From Sphingosinicella sp041916975 (GTDB taxonomy: Bacteria; Pseudomonadota; Alphaproteobacteria; Sphingomonadales; Sphingomonadaceae): a stretch of 64,000 bases of DNA. Each line of letters begins with the position of its first letter. Position 1 is the first letter of the stretch. This document shows positions 34,444 to 45,685 of this stretch, in pieces. The DNA lies in assembly GCF_041916975.1 (NCBI RefSeq), contig NZ_JAYRYK010000001.1, positions 868,001 through 932,000 on the forward strand, written 5' to 3'. The position numbers and the translations under genes are program-made. The notes beneath the pieces are model-generated. The model was given only the letters and a program-made list of their open reading frames with translations, did no database searches and was not told where the DNA came from.

Positions 34444-35487
34444 TCAAGCGCATCTGTCCGTATAGACCGTCGCCTCGCGCGGGGTCAGCGGCTTCATCGC
34501 CTCGTCGAGCGAAAGGCTGAAGCCTTCCCACGGCTGCTGCGGCGGCCGCGCGCCCGTAACCCACAGATAGGCGGGGCGCTTCCCCGGCGCCGAAAGACGA
34601 TACCACACCGGCGCGTTCATGCCCTTCAGCTTCGGGCAGCGCGCGAGCGTCGCCGTGTAGCCCGCGCCCTTCAGCGCCGCGAGTAGGGCGGGCGTACCGA
34701 TCGGCTTGCCCTCGTTCTTGAAATAGAGGTTCATCACCATCGTGCGCGCACCGCCCGCGAGCACTTTCAATTGCTGCCCGGCAACATTCGCCATACCCGC
34801 GCGGCGGAAATACTCGCCGTTCGACATCGGCTTGTCGAGCATTTCGGGCGGAAGTGCCGCCCAAGTGACGTGCGGCGCGGCTTCGATATGCCGCCAGTCG
34901 TAAAAACTGTTCGCCGCATAATCCCCCGGCTTCAGCAGCCCGCCGAGCACAGCCGCGAAACCGTCCGCTGGCGTTTTCGCGGGCGCGGCCGGCTTCGGCG
35001 CGACAACAGCAGCCTTCGCGGCCGTTGCGGGCTTCCCGGCCGCGCTTTGGGTTACCACCGCGCCGCACAGCTTCAGCTTACGCGCCTGCACGATCTGCGT
35101 CATCGGCGCGCCGATGGGCGTTTTCAGTGTGTTGTCATGGTCGATCTGCACGGCGCCGCGCTGTTCATCAGCGTTGAACATCATGATGACGGGCATGTTG
35201 TCCCCGCCCCACTTGTCCTTGCCGTATTTCACATACACCCAGCGCTGGATGCCTTCATACTGCGCGCCGCCCGCGCAGGAGTAGCAGACGTCGATGGGAA
35301 GCGGCCCCTGCCGCCCCGCCGCCGTATCGATGACCACGCCCGTCTTGCTCACCTCGATGCGCGGCTGCTTCGAGCAGTCTCCGCCCGGCGCATAGCGGCC
35401 GTAAAGCTCTTCTGGAGGCACATTTGTCTGCGCGGCAGCCGTCCCCGACGCCAGCACCAGAGCCATAAACAGTGCACGCTTCAGCAT
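34444..35487 (-). CDS. Exported protein of unknown function
   Basis: Protein of 347 residues that I do not recognise. A clear signal peptide (residues 1-19, ends GTAAAQ) precedes a domain with paired cysteines (GGDCSKQP and DVCYSCAGG). An Ala/Pro/Lys-rich linker follows around residue 155 (KAAVVAPKPAAPAKTPADG), then a second globular domain ending with a cysteine (YTDRCA). The design suggests two disulfide-stabilised periplasmic domains joined by a flexible linker. ATG 35487 has GGGGG at good spacing; the longer frame to 35601 is rejected because it would bury the signal peptide. It is flanked by a hairpin at 34390-34411. No functional partner is evident. Confidence 0.82.
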   Translation of the reverse strand: MLKRALFMALVLASGTAAAQTNVPPEELYGRYAPGGDCSKQPRIEVSKTGVVIDTAAGRQGPLPIDVCYSCAGGAQYEGIQRWVYVKYGKDKWGGDNMPVIMMFNADEQRGAVQIDHDNTLKTPIGAPMTQIVQARKLKLCGAVVTQSAAGKPATAAKAAVVAPKPAAPAKTPADGFAAVLGGLLKPGDYAANSFYDWRHIEAAPHVTWAALPPEMLDKPMSNGEYFRRAGMANVAGQQLKVLAGGARTMVMNLYFKNEGKPIGTPALLAALKGAGYTATLARCPKLKGMNAPVWYRLSAPGKRPAYLWVTGARPPQQPWEGFSLSLDEAMKPLTPREATVYTDRCA

Positions 35488-35693
35488 GAGAGCCCCCTTC
35501 CCCGTCCATCCCACACGGTCGTTTCGACTATGTGACGAACGGGATGAACGCAAGCTGAGTGGAGCCTCGGCTCCCTTTGCCTCCACCCTAAAATTCTCCA
35601 TTACGAAAATTCTGTCTTTATCGGGATTGCATCGCCGTAGCCCGGCGCGCCATAGAGAAGGGGCGGGACGAGGAAGAAAACGGGAGGGTAGCG

Positions 35694-37445
35694 ATGCGTA
35701 TATCGCGGCGGGTATTTACAGGGTTCACAACAGCAGCACTCGCTCTTGCATCCGTGGCCCTGCCGCAAACGGCGGCGGCGCAAACCACGATCGACGCGCT
35801 CTCCGACCGCTACATCACACTCCTGCTCCGCAGCAGCCCCGAACTCGTGCCGCTTTCCGGGATCGAAGGCGCCCGCCAGTCCGCGCTGCCGCCCATCGAC
35901 CCTGAAACCCTGAAGTCCGTCGCGGCGGAGGAAGACCGGCTGTGGCAAGACCTGAAAGGCGTAGACGAAGCAAAGCTCGATGATGCCGGCCGCGCCTCCT
36001 ACGCGCTGATGGCCGACGGCCTCGAAGCCGCGCGCGCGCTGCGGGTTTGCAATCAACCCCTTTGGAGCATCAGCCACATGACCGGGTGGCAGGTCACGCT
36101 TTCGCGGCTTGCGCAGGCACAGGCCACCGGCACGCCCGATGCACGCGCGGATGCGATCCGGCGCTGGGAGAGCCTGCCCGCTTACGCCGATCAGGATATC
36201 GCCAACCTCCGTGAAGGCCTGAAGCAAGGCTATGCCGTGCCGCGCTCGGTCGTCACCCGCGTCGTTGGCCAGCTCGACCGGCTGCTCGCGCTGCCCGCCG
36301 AACAATCCCCCTTCTATGCCCCGGCCCGCGCCGATAGCGACGCCGCCTTCAAGGCCCGGTTCAGGCCGATCGTTGCGGAGGGCGTGCACGGCGCGCTGAA
36401 ACGCTATCGCGATTTCCTCGCCGAAGAATATCTGCCGAAAGCGCGCGAAGGCATCGCGCTTTCGGAGCTGCCGAACGGCGCCGCCTGCTACCAGGCGCTG
36501 CTCCGTGCCTCGACGACGCTGGACCGCACGCCCGCCGAGGTCATGGCAGTCGGCGAGGCGGCCGTTGCGCAAAACGTGAAGGATATCATCGCGATCGGCG
36601 GCAAGCGCTTTGGAACCTCCGACCTCGCCGCCACCCTTGCCGCGGTGAAGGACGCACCGGACAATCATTTCGCTACGGCCGATGACCTCGTCGATTTCTC
36701 GAAGCGGAGCCTCGCGCGGACGACGAAACTCAGCGCCACCGCTTTCCAGCAACTCCCGAAGCAACCCGCCGCGATCGAGGTTCTGCCCGCGACCGAGGCG
36801 GGAAGCGGCGTTCCCGCGCACTATCTCCCCGAGCCTGATCCTTCGAAGCCGGGCCGTTACATGTTGCCGCTCGATCATTGGAAGACCGAGACGAAGGGCG
36901 GCGCCGAAGTCACTGTCGTGCACGAAACGATCCCCGGCCATCACCTGCAGATCGCCATGACACAGGAACTGGCGGCGAAAGTGCCGCTGCTCCGCATCGC
37001 GCTCACCGGCGCCTATGTCGAAGGCTGGGCGCGCTATTCGGAACGCTTGGTGGAGGAACTCGGCGTTTATGAAACACCCTACGCGGGCATCACGCGGCGC
37101 GCGTGGATGGCACGCGGCATGGTTGTCGATCCGGGCATCCACATGTTCGGCTGGAGCCGCGCGAAGGCCATGGCCTATCTCGTCGAGAGCGGTCGCTTCG
37201 ACGAAGCTGCCGCGGCGGACATGCTGGACCGGATCGCGGTCATTCCCGGCCAGCTCACCTCTTACGACAGTGGCGGTCTCGAAATCGCGGCGTTGCGCGC
37301 GGAATCAGAATCGTCGCTCGGCAAATGTTTCGATCTACGCGACTTCCACCAGCACGTTCTCTCCGGCGGCGCGCTGCCGCTGAAAGCGCTGCGCAGCCGG
37401 ATCGAGGCGTGGCAGGCCGCAACGCGGAAGGCCTGCGCAAAATAG
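35694..37445 (+). CDS. DUF885 family exported metallopeptidase-like protein
   Basis: Protein of 583 residues in the DUF885 family, related to zinc-dependent carboxypeptidase-like enzymes. The N-terminus MRISRRVFTGF followed by a hydrophobic stretch and LPQTAAAQ looks like a twin-arginine signal peptide, so it may be exported folded with its metal. The candidate zinc site is HETIPGHHLQ near residue 410, with a downstream Glu in AYVEGWARYSERL. The C-terminal region IPGQLTSYDSGG is conserved in the family. GGGAGGG precedes the ATG. It is monocistronic, with a bidirectional hairpin 12 bp after its stop. Likely a periplasmic peptidase of unknown specificity. Confidence 0.9.
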   Translation: MRISRRVFTGFTTAALALASVALPQTAAAQTTIDALSDRYITLLLRSSPELVPLSGIEGARQSALPPIDPETLKSVAAEEDRLWQDLKGVDEAKLDDAGRASYALMADGLEAARALRVCNQPLWSISHMTGWQVTLSRLAQAQATGTPDARADAIRRWESLPAYADQDIANLREGLKQGYAVPRSVVTRVVGQLDRLLALPAEQSPFYAPARADSDAAFKARFRPIVAEGVHGALKRYRDFLAEEYLPKAREGIALSELPNGAACYQALLRASTTLDRTPAEVMAVGEAAVAQNVKDIIAIGGKRFGTSDLAATLAAVKDAPDNHFATADDLVDFSKRSLARTTKLSATAFQQLPKQPAAIEVLPATEAGSGVPAHYLPEPDPSKPGRYMLPLDHWKTETKGGAEVTVVHETIPGHHLQIAMTQELAAKVPLLRIALTGAYVEGWARYSERLVEELGVYETPYAGITRRAWMARGMVVDPGIHMFGWSRAKAMAYLVESGRFDEAAAADMLDRIAVIPGQLTSYDSGGLEIAALRAESESSLGKCFDLRDFHQHVLSGGALPLKALRSRIEAWQAATRKACAK

Positions 37446-37457
37446 ACCTGAACGAAA

Positions 37458-37479
37458 ACGGGGCGCCGAAGCGCCCCGT
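37458..37479. terminator. Bidirectional intrinsic terminator between DUF885 gene and ftsH
   Basis: ACGGGGCGC, loop CGAA and GCGCCCCGT form a perfect 9-bp stem between convergent genes. On the minus strand it is followed by TTTTCGTT, so it works best for ftsH; the plus-strand tail (CCGTTTC) is weaker. Confidence 0.8.
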
Positions 37480-37502
37480 CCGTTTCTCGTGGATGCCGCC
37501 GT

Positions 37503-39446
<1,944 letters not shown>

Positions 39447-39478
39447 CGGGTTCGTATTCCTGAAAAGGGTTCGGTTCT

Positions 39479-39506
39479 AAGATAGGCACGCAGCCGTTAA
39501 CGACAA
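39479..39506 (-). promoter_or_regulatory. Candidate ftsH promoter
   Basis: On the minus strand, TTGTCG (-35, 39501-39506) and TATCTT (-10, 39479-39484) are separated by 16 bp, about 33 bp upstream of the ftsH ATG. Matches are partial (4 of 6 each), so the call is tentative. Confidence 0.4.
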
Positions 39507-39519
39507 CCGCTATTGCGGC

Positions 39520-40491
39520 CTATTCGGTGGATGTGCGCATTTTTCGCGGCGGCTCGGGCCGGAAGCGCCACAACGGACCGCCCTCCACGAGCACGCCCCC
39601 CAGCGTACCCCCCTGCCCAACAAGCAAGCGCTGGAGCGCCGGACCATCGGGCTCGACACCCTGCATCTCGCGAAACGCCCTGAGCACGAGCCGCCGAACC
39701 AGTTCGGCCGGAAGCCCCCGCGTATCGAGCGCGATGGCCTCCCCGGAGACGCTGGCGCGCCCGGCCCAGGCCTCGTCCGCAACCCACTGAAGCGCCGCCT
39801 CAGCCTCCGCAAGATGCGCGGCCGTCGCAACCGCACCCCCTGCGTCCACCCCTCCCCCCGCGAGCAACGCCCGCGCACCGGTTCGGTCGTATGCGTCACT
39901 CCGGTTGCTCGGATCATCGACAGCCGCGATACCTGCCGCTTCCACCAGCCCGACAAGCTCGGCCTTCCGCGCGCCAAGCAGCGGGCGGAGCAGCGTGACG
40001 GCATGGCCCTCCACGGCTCGCCGCGCCCGGATTCCCGCCATGCCGCCAAGCCCACTGCCGCGCGACAGGCGCATCAGCAGCGTCTCGGCCTGATCGTCGG
40101 CATGGTGCGCGGTCATCAGCCAGCGTACATCATTGGCGTCGCACCAGCCCGCCATCGCCGCATAGCGCACACCACGCGCCGCCGCCTGCACGCTCGCCGT
40201 CCGCGGGACATCGACCGCAAGCGTGACGTGCGGCACGCCGAGCCCCGCGGCAACGGCAGCGACATGGCGCGCTTCCGCCGCGGCTTCGGGCCGGAGTCGA
40301 TGATCGACCGTAAGCGCCACAGCGTCGAAACCGGCGCGGTGCGCGAGGAGCAGCAGTGCAAGGCTGTCCGGCCCGCCCGAGACGGCGAGCGCGACCCCTC
40401 CGCGAAGATCAGGCGCCAGCGCCTCGACCGCCGCACGGAAGCGCTCCGGCGTCAGGCCGGGGTCAGCCGCAGCGGGCTGCCGAGCGGGCAT
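39520..40491 (-). CDS. tilS: tRNA(Ile)-lysidine synthetase
   Basis: PP-loop ATPase of 323 residues that converts C34 of the tRNA(Ile) CAU anticodon to lysidine. The PP-loop is ALAVSGGPDSLALLLLAH near residue 30, with TAHHADDQAETLLMRLSRGSG as the second conserved block and RPLLGARKAEL following. It lacks the long C-terminal domains of gammaproteobacterial TilS, as is normal for alphaproteobacteria. The chosen ATG at 40491 lies inside the end of cpoB (29-bp overlap on a different frame). The upstream in-frame sequence is only an antisense-like extension through cpoB. Confidence 0.93.
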   Translation of the reverse strand: MPARQPAAADPGLTPERFRAAVEALAPDLRGGVALAVSGGPDSLALLLLAHRAGFDAVALTVDHRLRPEAAAEARHVAAVAAGLGVPHVTLAVDVPRTASVQAAARGVRYAAMAGWCDANDVRWLMTAHHADDQAETLLMRLSRGSGLGGMAGIRARRAVEGHAVTLLRPLLGARKAELVGLVEAAGIAAVDDPSNRSDAYDRTGARALLAGGGVDAGGAVATAAHLAEAEAALQWVADEAWAGRASVSGEAIALDTRGLPAELVRRLVLRAFREMQGVEPDGPALQRLLVGQGGTLGGVLVEGGPLWRFRPEPPRKMRTSTE

Positions 40492-41350
40492 CCACGAGCT
40501 GCGTGCGGAGCGACTGCGAGAGTTTCTTGCCGTAGCTCTCCTCAAGCTGATCAAAGGCCTCGCACGCCTTCTGCGGACTGGGCGGCGAGAACGCCATCAG
40601 TGACTTGCCGAGCCAGAGCAGGCTTTCCGGCGCGCGTTCGCCCTCCGGCCGTTTCTGGTAGTTTTCGAGCAGCGTGCGCGCTGCCTGAACCGGCTGGTTC
40701 TGCGCGAAATAGGTGCGGCCCAGCCAATACTGCGCGTTGCTGGCGCGGGCGTGCTTCGGGTTCTTCGCGATGAAGGCAGAAAGCGCCTTCTCGGCCGCCG
40801 GATAGTTCTTGGCGGTCACGAGGCCGTAGGCGGCGTTATATTCCTGCTCAGGTGTCAGCGGTGCGGCTGCGGCCTGCTGAGGCGGTGTGGTCGCGGGTGC
40901 CGTCGGCGCGCCGGGGGGCGGGAACACGCCTGCGGTCCCCGCCGCGGGCGGCGGCGCGCCGCCCTCCAGCGTGGTCAGGCGGAACTCGGCGTCGGTCTTG
41001 AACTTCTCAAGCGCGGCTTCGAGCTGACGCACCTTGAAGCTGTTTTCCTCGATCTGCCCGGTCATCGTGGTGAGCTGGCTTTCGAGCGAATCGACGCGGC
41101 GCGAGAGGTCGCTCAGCGGGTTGGAGGCAGGCACGCCCGGCGCCGTCACCGGCGCAGCAGGCGCTTGAATTTCCGCCTCGAAATACTCTTTGGAGCCGCC
41201 CGGAAACACCTTGCGCTGCACGGCGCGCATTTCGCTTTCCAGCTTCTTCACCCGGCCTTCCACCTGCTGGGCGGTCTGCTGCGCAGCGGCGGGCACCGCA
41301 GGGAGCAACAGCGGCAGGGTCAAAAGGAGCAAAGGTTTGAATTTCATCAT
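40463..41350 (-). CDS. cpoB: Cell division coordinator CpoB / Tol-Pal system protein YbgF
   Basis: Periplasmic protein of about 295 residues that links the Tol-Pal system with peptidoglycan synthesis at division. Signal peptide ends VPAAAQ. A coiled-coil region follows (VEGRVKKLESEMRAVQRK and LSRRVDSLESQLTTMTGQIEEN), then a Pro/Ala-rich linker. A C-terminal TPR array completes it: LTPEQEYNAAYGLVTAKNYPAAEKALSAFI, HARASNAQYWLGRTYFAQ, APESLLWLGKSLM. Two adjacent ATGs at 41350 and 41347 are possible; GGGAAAG precedes them. It lies between rodZ and tilS; tol and pal genes are not in this window. Confidence 0.93.
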   Translation of the reverse strand: MMKFKPLLLLTLPLLLPAVPAAAQQTAQQVEGRVKKLESEMRAVQRKVFPGGSKEYFEAEIQAPAAPVTAPGVPASNPLSDLSRRVDSLESQLTTMTGQIEENSFKVRQLEAALEKFKTDAEFRLTTLEGGAPPPAAGTAGVFPPPGAPTAPATTPPQQAAAAPLTPEQEYNAAYGLVTAKNYPAAEKALSAFIAKNPKHARASNAQYWLGRTYFAQNQPVQAARTLLENYQKRPEGERAPESLLWLGKSLMAFSPPSPQKACEAFDQLEESYGKKLSQSLRTQLVDARSAARCG

Positions 41351-41420
41351 GGCTTTCCCGACAATTGATAGACGCAGGGCCGAGCCTAGCAACCCGTCCC
41401 TTGCCTGAAACTGAAGCGCA

Positions 41421-42293
41421 TCACTCCGCGCGCGGCTGCGCCCGCGCTGAGAGACCCGCCGCCGTCAGCGGCACATCGCGAACAGTCTGCGTCGCGGCGC
41501 CAAGCGGCGGAATTGCCGTACCGCCCACGGTGAGGTCGAGCGCGCCTGCGCGGCCTGTCCAGAGCAGCAGATCCTGTCGATCCGCGGGAACCTCATAACG
41601 GTCGCCCGCCGCCATCACGCCCTGAAACACGGAGCGGCCGGAGCCGGTCTCGTATATCTTCACCCACGCATCCTCGCGCGCGGTGACGACGATCGTACCG
41701 CCCGTCGGCACTGCAGGCGCGGGCGTAGCAACCGCCGCCGTCGCTGCGTCGGCCGCAGGCACTTCCGCCGCGGCAGGTGACGAAGCCTGCGGTGCGGGTG
41801 GCGTATCCACCGCAACGGTCGCGCCGTCATCCGATCCCGCCGGAGCTTCCGCCACAGCAGGCGTCTCGTCACCGCCGAACCAGCCGAGGCCCCACGCCGC
41901 GACCGCCAGCACGACAACGCCGAGCAGCACGATACCGAGCAGAGCCGCGCCGCGTGTAGGCACGCGCACATCCTCGATCGGCTCATGATCCATCGTCGGG
42001 ATCACGCGGTCGGGCTTCGTCGTTTCGCGGCGAAACTGTTCCGCGGTCGTATCCGGGTCGAGGCCGAGTATGCGCGCGTAGGACTTCACGAAGCCGATCG
42101 TGTAGGGCAGCGCCGGCAACGTATCGTGCTTGCCCTCTTCGATCGCTGTCAGGTGTCGCAGCGGCACGCGGGTCTGATGGGCAATGTCGGCCAATTCCCG
42201 GCCGAGTTCCAACCGCCGCGCGCGCAGCACCTCGCCGATGTGACGCGCGCCGCCGAGATCAATACCGTCCTGCGTTTCCAGCTCGTCGCTCAC
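41421..42293 (-). CDS. rodZ: RodZ-like helix-turn-helix membrane protein
   Basis: Cell-shape protein of 290 residues. The cytoplasmic N-terminal Xre-type helix-turn-helix (HIGEVLRARRLELGRELADIAHQTRVPLRHLTAIEEGKH, PYTIGFVKSYARILGLD) would contact MreB. One transmembrane helix (ALLGIVLLGVVVLAVAAWGLGWF) follows at about residues 117-139, then an Ala/Pro-rich periplasmic linker and a C-terminal beta domain (IVVTAREDAWVKIYE, GRYEVP-like). Length and domain order match RodZ. It lies 70 bp upstream of cpoB and 90 bp downstream of ptsP. Confidence 0.92.
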   Translation of the reverse strand: MSDELETQDGIDLGGARHIGEVLRARRLELGRELADIAHQTRVPLRHLTAIEEGKHDTLPALPYTIGFVKSYARILGLDPDTTAEQFRRETTKPDRVIPTMDHEPIEDVRVPTRGAALLGIVLLGVVVLAVAAWGLGWFGGDETPAVAEAPAGSDDGATVAVDTPPAPQASSPAAAEVPAADAATAAVATPAPAVPTGGTIVVTAREDAWVKIYETGSGRSVFQGVMAAGDRYEVPADRQDLLLWTGRAGALDLTVGGTAIPPLGAATQTVRDVPLTAAGLSARAQPRAE

Positions 42294-42383
42294 CCAAAAC
42301 CCTCCGAACAGACGCCAACTCGCCCAATTGCCACGTTCGCGCGCAGCTTCGCCAGTGTCAACGCGCTTCGTCGCGGCACGGCC

Positions 42384-44663
42384 TCAGCCAGCGGCGATGC
42401 CGCGGCTCGATGCATATTCCGTCAGCGCCGTGCGGATGTTGATCCCCCGGCGCAGCCAGCCCTCCATCTCGTGCTGGAGCGGCGCGAGCGCGAGCGACCG
42501 GATCATCGCCTTCATCGGGCCGATCCCCGCTGGCGTGATCGACAGGCGCTCGATGCCGATGCCGAGCAGGGCCAGCGCATCCAGCGGGCGCCCGCCCATC
42601 TCGCCACACACGGTCACGGGCCGCCGCGCGGCACGCGCCTGATCCGACACGCGCTTCAGGAAGCGCAGCAGCGATACCGAAAGCCAGTCATACCGATCGG
42701 CGAGCTTGGGATTGGCGCGGTCCGCCGCGAACAGGAACTGCGTGAGATCGTTGGTGCCGACCGACAGGAAATCGATGCGCGGCAGCAGGAGATCGAGAGA
42801 CTCCGCGAGCGCGGGCACTTCAAGCATACAGCCGAATTCGATCTTCTTCGGCACAGGATGGCCGCGCGCAACCATGCGCGAAAGCTGCGCCTCCACAAGC
42901 GCGCGCGCCTCGTCGAACTCCCACGGCTCCGAAACCATCGGGAACATCAGGCGGAGCGTGCGCCCGGCAGCGGCGTCGATGAGCGCGCGCGCCTGCACCT
43001 TCATCAGCCCTTCGCGTTCAAGCGCGAGGCGAAGCGCGCGCCAGCCGAGCGCCGGGTTCTCCTCCACGGTGTCGCCCATCATGTAGGGCACGGCCTTGTC
43101 GCCGCCGATATCGACCGTGCGGAACGTCACAGGGCGGTCACCCGCCGCGTCGAGCACCGCCTTGTAGAGCTGCGTCTGCCGCTCGCGGCGCGGCAGCGTC
43201 GCCGAAACGAGGAACTGGAACTCGGTGCGGAACAGCCCGATGCCGTCCGCATTCGTGATGTCGAGCGCTTCCATGTCCGAACGCAGGCCCGCGTTCATCA
43301 TCAGCGTGATGCGCGCACCGTCCACGGTTTCGGCGGGGAGGTCGCGAAGTTTCGCATATTCGGCCTGCCGACGCGCCTTCAGCGCCACCTGTTCCTCGAA
43401 CTGGTGGACGACCGGCTCGCTCGGCCGCACGAACAGCGCCCCGCGCTGCGCATCGAGCAGTAGCGGATCGCCTTCGAAGATCGTGGTGCGCAGATCCTTC
43501 ACGCGCCCGAGCACCGGAATGCCCATCGCCCGCGCGATGATGGTGACGTGCGCGGTGAGCGAGCCTTCCTCCAGCACCACGCCGCGCAGGAAGCGTTTGT
43601 CGTATTCCAGAAGCTCGGCAGGCCCGAGATTGCGGGCGATCAGGATCATGTCCTGCTGCAGGCCCCGCTTCGCCGCCGTGTCCATCTGCCCGGAAACGAT
43701 GCGCAGCAGGCGGTTCGAGAGGTCGTCGAGGTCGTGCAGGCGCTCCTGGAAGAACGGATCCTTCGTGGCGCGCATCCGCGTGCGCGTCTTCATCTGTACG
43801 CGCTCGATCGCCGCCTCGGCTGTAAGGCCGGTATCGATCGCTTCGTTGATGCGCCGCGACCAGCCCTCGTCGTAGGCGAACATCTTGTAGGTTTCGAGGA
43901 TCTCGTCGTGATCGCCCGGCGCGGCAAAGTCCGCCTGGCCCATCATATTGTCGATCTGCTCGCGCATCATCTGGAACGCGGCATAGACGCGCGCGCGCTC
44001 CGCCTCGATGTCGTCGGCAACGGTGTGCTCCACGATGACGCGCGGTTGGTGGAACACCGCCTGCCCGCGCCCGACGCCCTCGACGAGCTTGAGCCCGGTC
44101 ATCCGCGCGGGACGGCTTTCGCGTTCGCGCGCCTGCTGCACGGTCTGGTCGTCGACGAGGCCTGCCGACGAGATCAGCTCCGCCAGCACCATCGCGGTCG
44201 TCTGCAGCGCCTCGATCTCGATATCCGCATATTCGCGCGGATCGACATGCTGCACGGCAAGAACGCCGATCGCGGTTTCCTGCCGGATGATGGGCACGCC
44301 CGCGAAGCTGTGGAAGCTCTCTTCCCCCGTTTCCGGCTTGTACGCGAAATCCGGGTGCGCCTTCGCCTCGGCGAGATTGAGCGCTTCGCGCGTCTTCGCG
44401 ATCGTGCCGACAAGGCCTTCGCCCACGGCAAGCCGCGTAACGTGCACGGCGGACTGGGCAAGGCCGCGTGTGGCGAACAGTTCGAGGACGCCGTCGCGCA
44501 GCAGGTAGACCGAGCAGACTTCGGAAGAAAGCGCACCCGCAACGATATCGACGACGCGGTTCAGCTTCGCCTGCGCGCCGGCCTTGGTCGCCATGACATC
44601 GTGAAGCCGCCGCAGAATCTCGCGCGCGGCGCTGGTTGCCGAGACGTTCCTCTCGGCGTTCAT
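42384..44663 (-). CDS. ptsP: Phosphoenolpyruvate--protein phosphotransferase PtsP (EI-Ntr)
   Basis: Enzyme I of the nitrogen-related phosphotransferase system, 759 residues. The N-terminal GAF domain (about residues 15-165) would sense glutamine or 2-oxoglutarate. The swivelling domain carries the phospho-His in SLTAHVTIIARAMGIPVLG. The C-terminal PEP-binding barrel shows TEFQFL, LRLMFPMVSEPWE, SVGTNDLTQFLFAADR and VCGEMGG, the last holding the catalytic Cys. It passes phosphate from PEP to NPr and EIIA-Ntr, controlling potassium and nitrogen metabolism or storage polymers. The ATG overlaps the nitronate monooxygenase stop (ATGA), giving a coupled lysC-NMO-ptsP operon. Confidence 0.97.
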   Translation of the reverse strand: MNAERNVSATSAAREILRRLHDVMATKAGAQAKLNRVVDIVAGALSSEVCSVYLLRDGVLELFATRGLAQSAVHVTRLAVGEGLVGTIAKTREALNLAEAKAHPDFAYKPETGEESFHSFAGVPIIRQETAIGVLAVQHVDPREYADIEIEALQTTAMVLAELISSAGLVDDQTVQQARERESRPARMTGLKLVEGVGRGQAVFHQPRVIVEHTVADDIEAERARVYAAFQMMREQIDNMMGQADFAAPGDHDEILETYKMFAYDEGWSRRINEAIDTGLTAEAAIERVQMKTRTRMRATKDPFFQERLHDLDDLSNRLLRIVSGQMDTAAKRGLQQDMILIARNLGPAELLEYDKRFLRGVVLEEGSLTAHVTIIARAMGIPVLGRVKDLRTTIFEGDPLLLDAQRGALFVRPSEPVVHQFEEQVALKARRQAEYAKLRDLPAETVDGARITLMMNAGLRSDMEALDITNADGIGLFRTEFQFLVSATLPRRERQTQLYKAVLDAAGDRPVTFRTVDIGGDKAVPYMMGDTVEENPALGWRALRLALEREGLMKVQARALIDAAAGRTLRLMFPMVSEPWEFDEARALVEAQLSRMVARGHPVPKKIEFGCMLEVPALAESLDLLLPRIDFLSVGTNDLTQFLFAADRANPKLADRYDWLSVSLLRFLKRVSDQARAARRPVTVCGEMGGRPLDALALLGIGIERLSITPAGIGPMKAMIRSLALAPLQHEMEGWLRRGINIRTALTEYASSRGIAAG

Positions 44664-45685
44664 GCAGCCTGCGCGCCGCGGCGCGCAAGGGCCGCCGCCG
44701 CCTCGCTGACCAGTTCGTCGATGATCGCCTGCACAGGCTCCTCGCGCTTCACCATGCCGACCGACTGGCCCGCCATCAGCGAGCCGTTCTCGATATCGCC
44801 GTCTACCACAGCACGGCGCAGCGCGCCCGCCCAGTAGTGCTCGATCTGGAGCTGCGCGGCATCCATATCCACCGCGCCCGTGTCGAGAAGCCCGGCAACC
44901 TCGCGCTGCTTCGCCGTAAACGCCTCGGTTCCGGCGTTCTTGAGCGCACGCACCGGGATCACCGGCAGGCGCGGATCGATCTGCACGCTCGCGACGGCAT
45001 CGCGTGCAGCAGCGCGGATGAAGGCCTGCTTGAACTTCGGATGTGCGACGCTTTCGGTCGCACAGACGAAGCGCGTGCCGAGCTGCACACCAGCCGCGCC
45101 CATTTCAAGGAACGCTGCGATCGCCTCGCCATGGCCGATGCCGCCCGCGACGAATACCGGCACATCGGTGATGTTGGGCAGGATTTCCTGCGCCAGAACG
45201 GTCGTGGAAACAGGGCCGATATGGCCGCCCGCCTCGGTGCCCTCAATAACGAGCGCGTCAACGCCCGAGCGCACCAGTTTCTTCGCGAAGGCGAGCGCCG
45301 GGGCGAAGCAGATCAGCTTCGCGCCTGCCGCCTTCACCGCCTCGATCGCCGGACCTGAAGGAATCCCGCCCGCAAGCGCGATATGACCGACCTTTTCCTC
45401 GGCACAGACCTGGATGAGTTCCAGCAGCGCCGGGTGCATCGTGATGAGATTGACGCCGAAGGGCTTGGACGTCAGCGCGCGCGTCGCCACGATCTCCTCG
45501 CGAAGCCGCGCCGGGTCCATCGCGCCGCACGCGATCATCCCGAAACCGCCGGCGTTCGAGATGGCGGAAACGAGATTCCGCTCCGAAACCCAGGTCATCG
45601 CACCGGCCATGATCGCATAGCGTGTGCCAAGGAAGGCACAGCCGCGCGCCATCAGCGCATCGAGGCGATCACGGCCGCCGCTCAC
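44660..45685 (-). CDS. Nitronate monooxygenase / 2-nitropropane dioxygenase family flavoprotein
   Basis: FMN-dependent TIM-barrel enzyme of 341 residues. Conserved stretches are AIMAGAMTWVSERNLVSAISNAGGFGMIA, PFGVNLI, EGTEAGGHIG, FVAGGIGHGEAIAAFLEMGAAGVQLGTRF and AGQSVGMV. It oxidises alkyl nitronates such as propionate-3-nitronate, or is a related enoyl reductase-like flavoprotein. The start is GTG at 45685 and overlaps the lysC stop by 4 bp; its stop overlaps the ptsP start. A direct metabolic link to lysC or ptsP is not obvious, so the overlap is notable. Confidence 0.92.
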   Translation of the reverse strand: MSGGRDRLDALMARGCAFLGTRYAIMAGAMTWVSERNLVSAISNAGGFGMIACGAMDPARLREEIVATRALTSKPFGVNLITMHPALLELIQVCAEEKVGHIALAGGIPSGPAIEAVKAAGAKLICFAPALAFAKKLVRSGVDALVIEGTEAGGHIGPVSTTVLAQEILPNITDVPVFVAGGIGHGEAIAAFLEMGAAGVQLGTRFVCATESVAHPKFKQAFIRAAARDAVASVQIDPRLPVIPVRALKNAGTEAFTAKQREVAGLLDTGAVDMDAAQLQIEHYWAGALRRAVVDGDIENGSLMAGQSVGMVKREEPVQAIIDELVSEAAAALARRGAQAA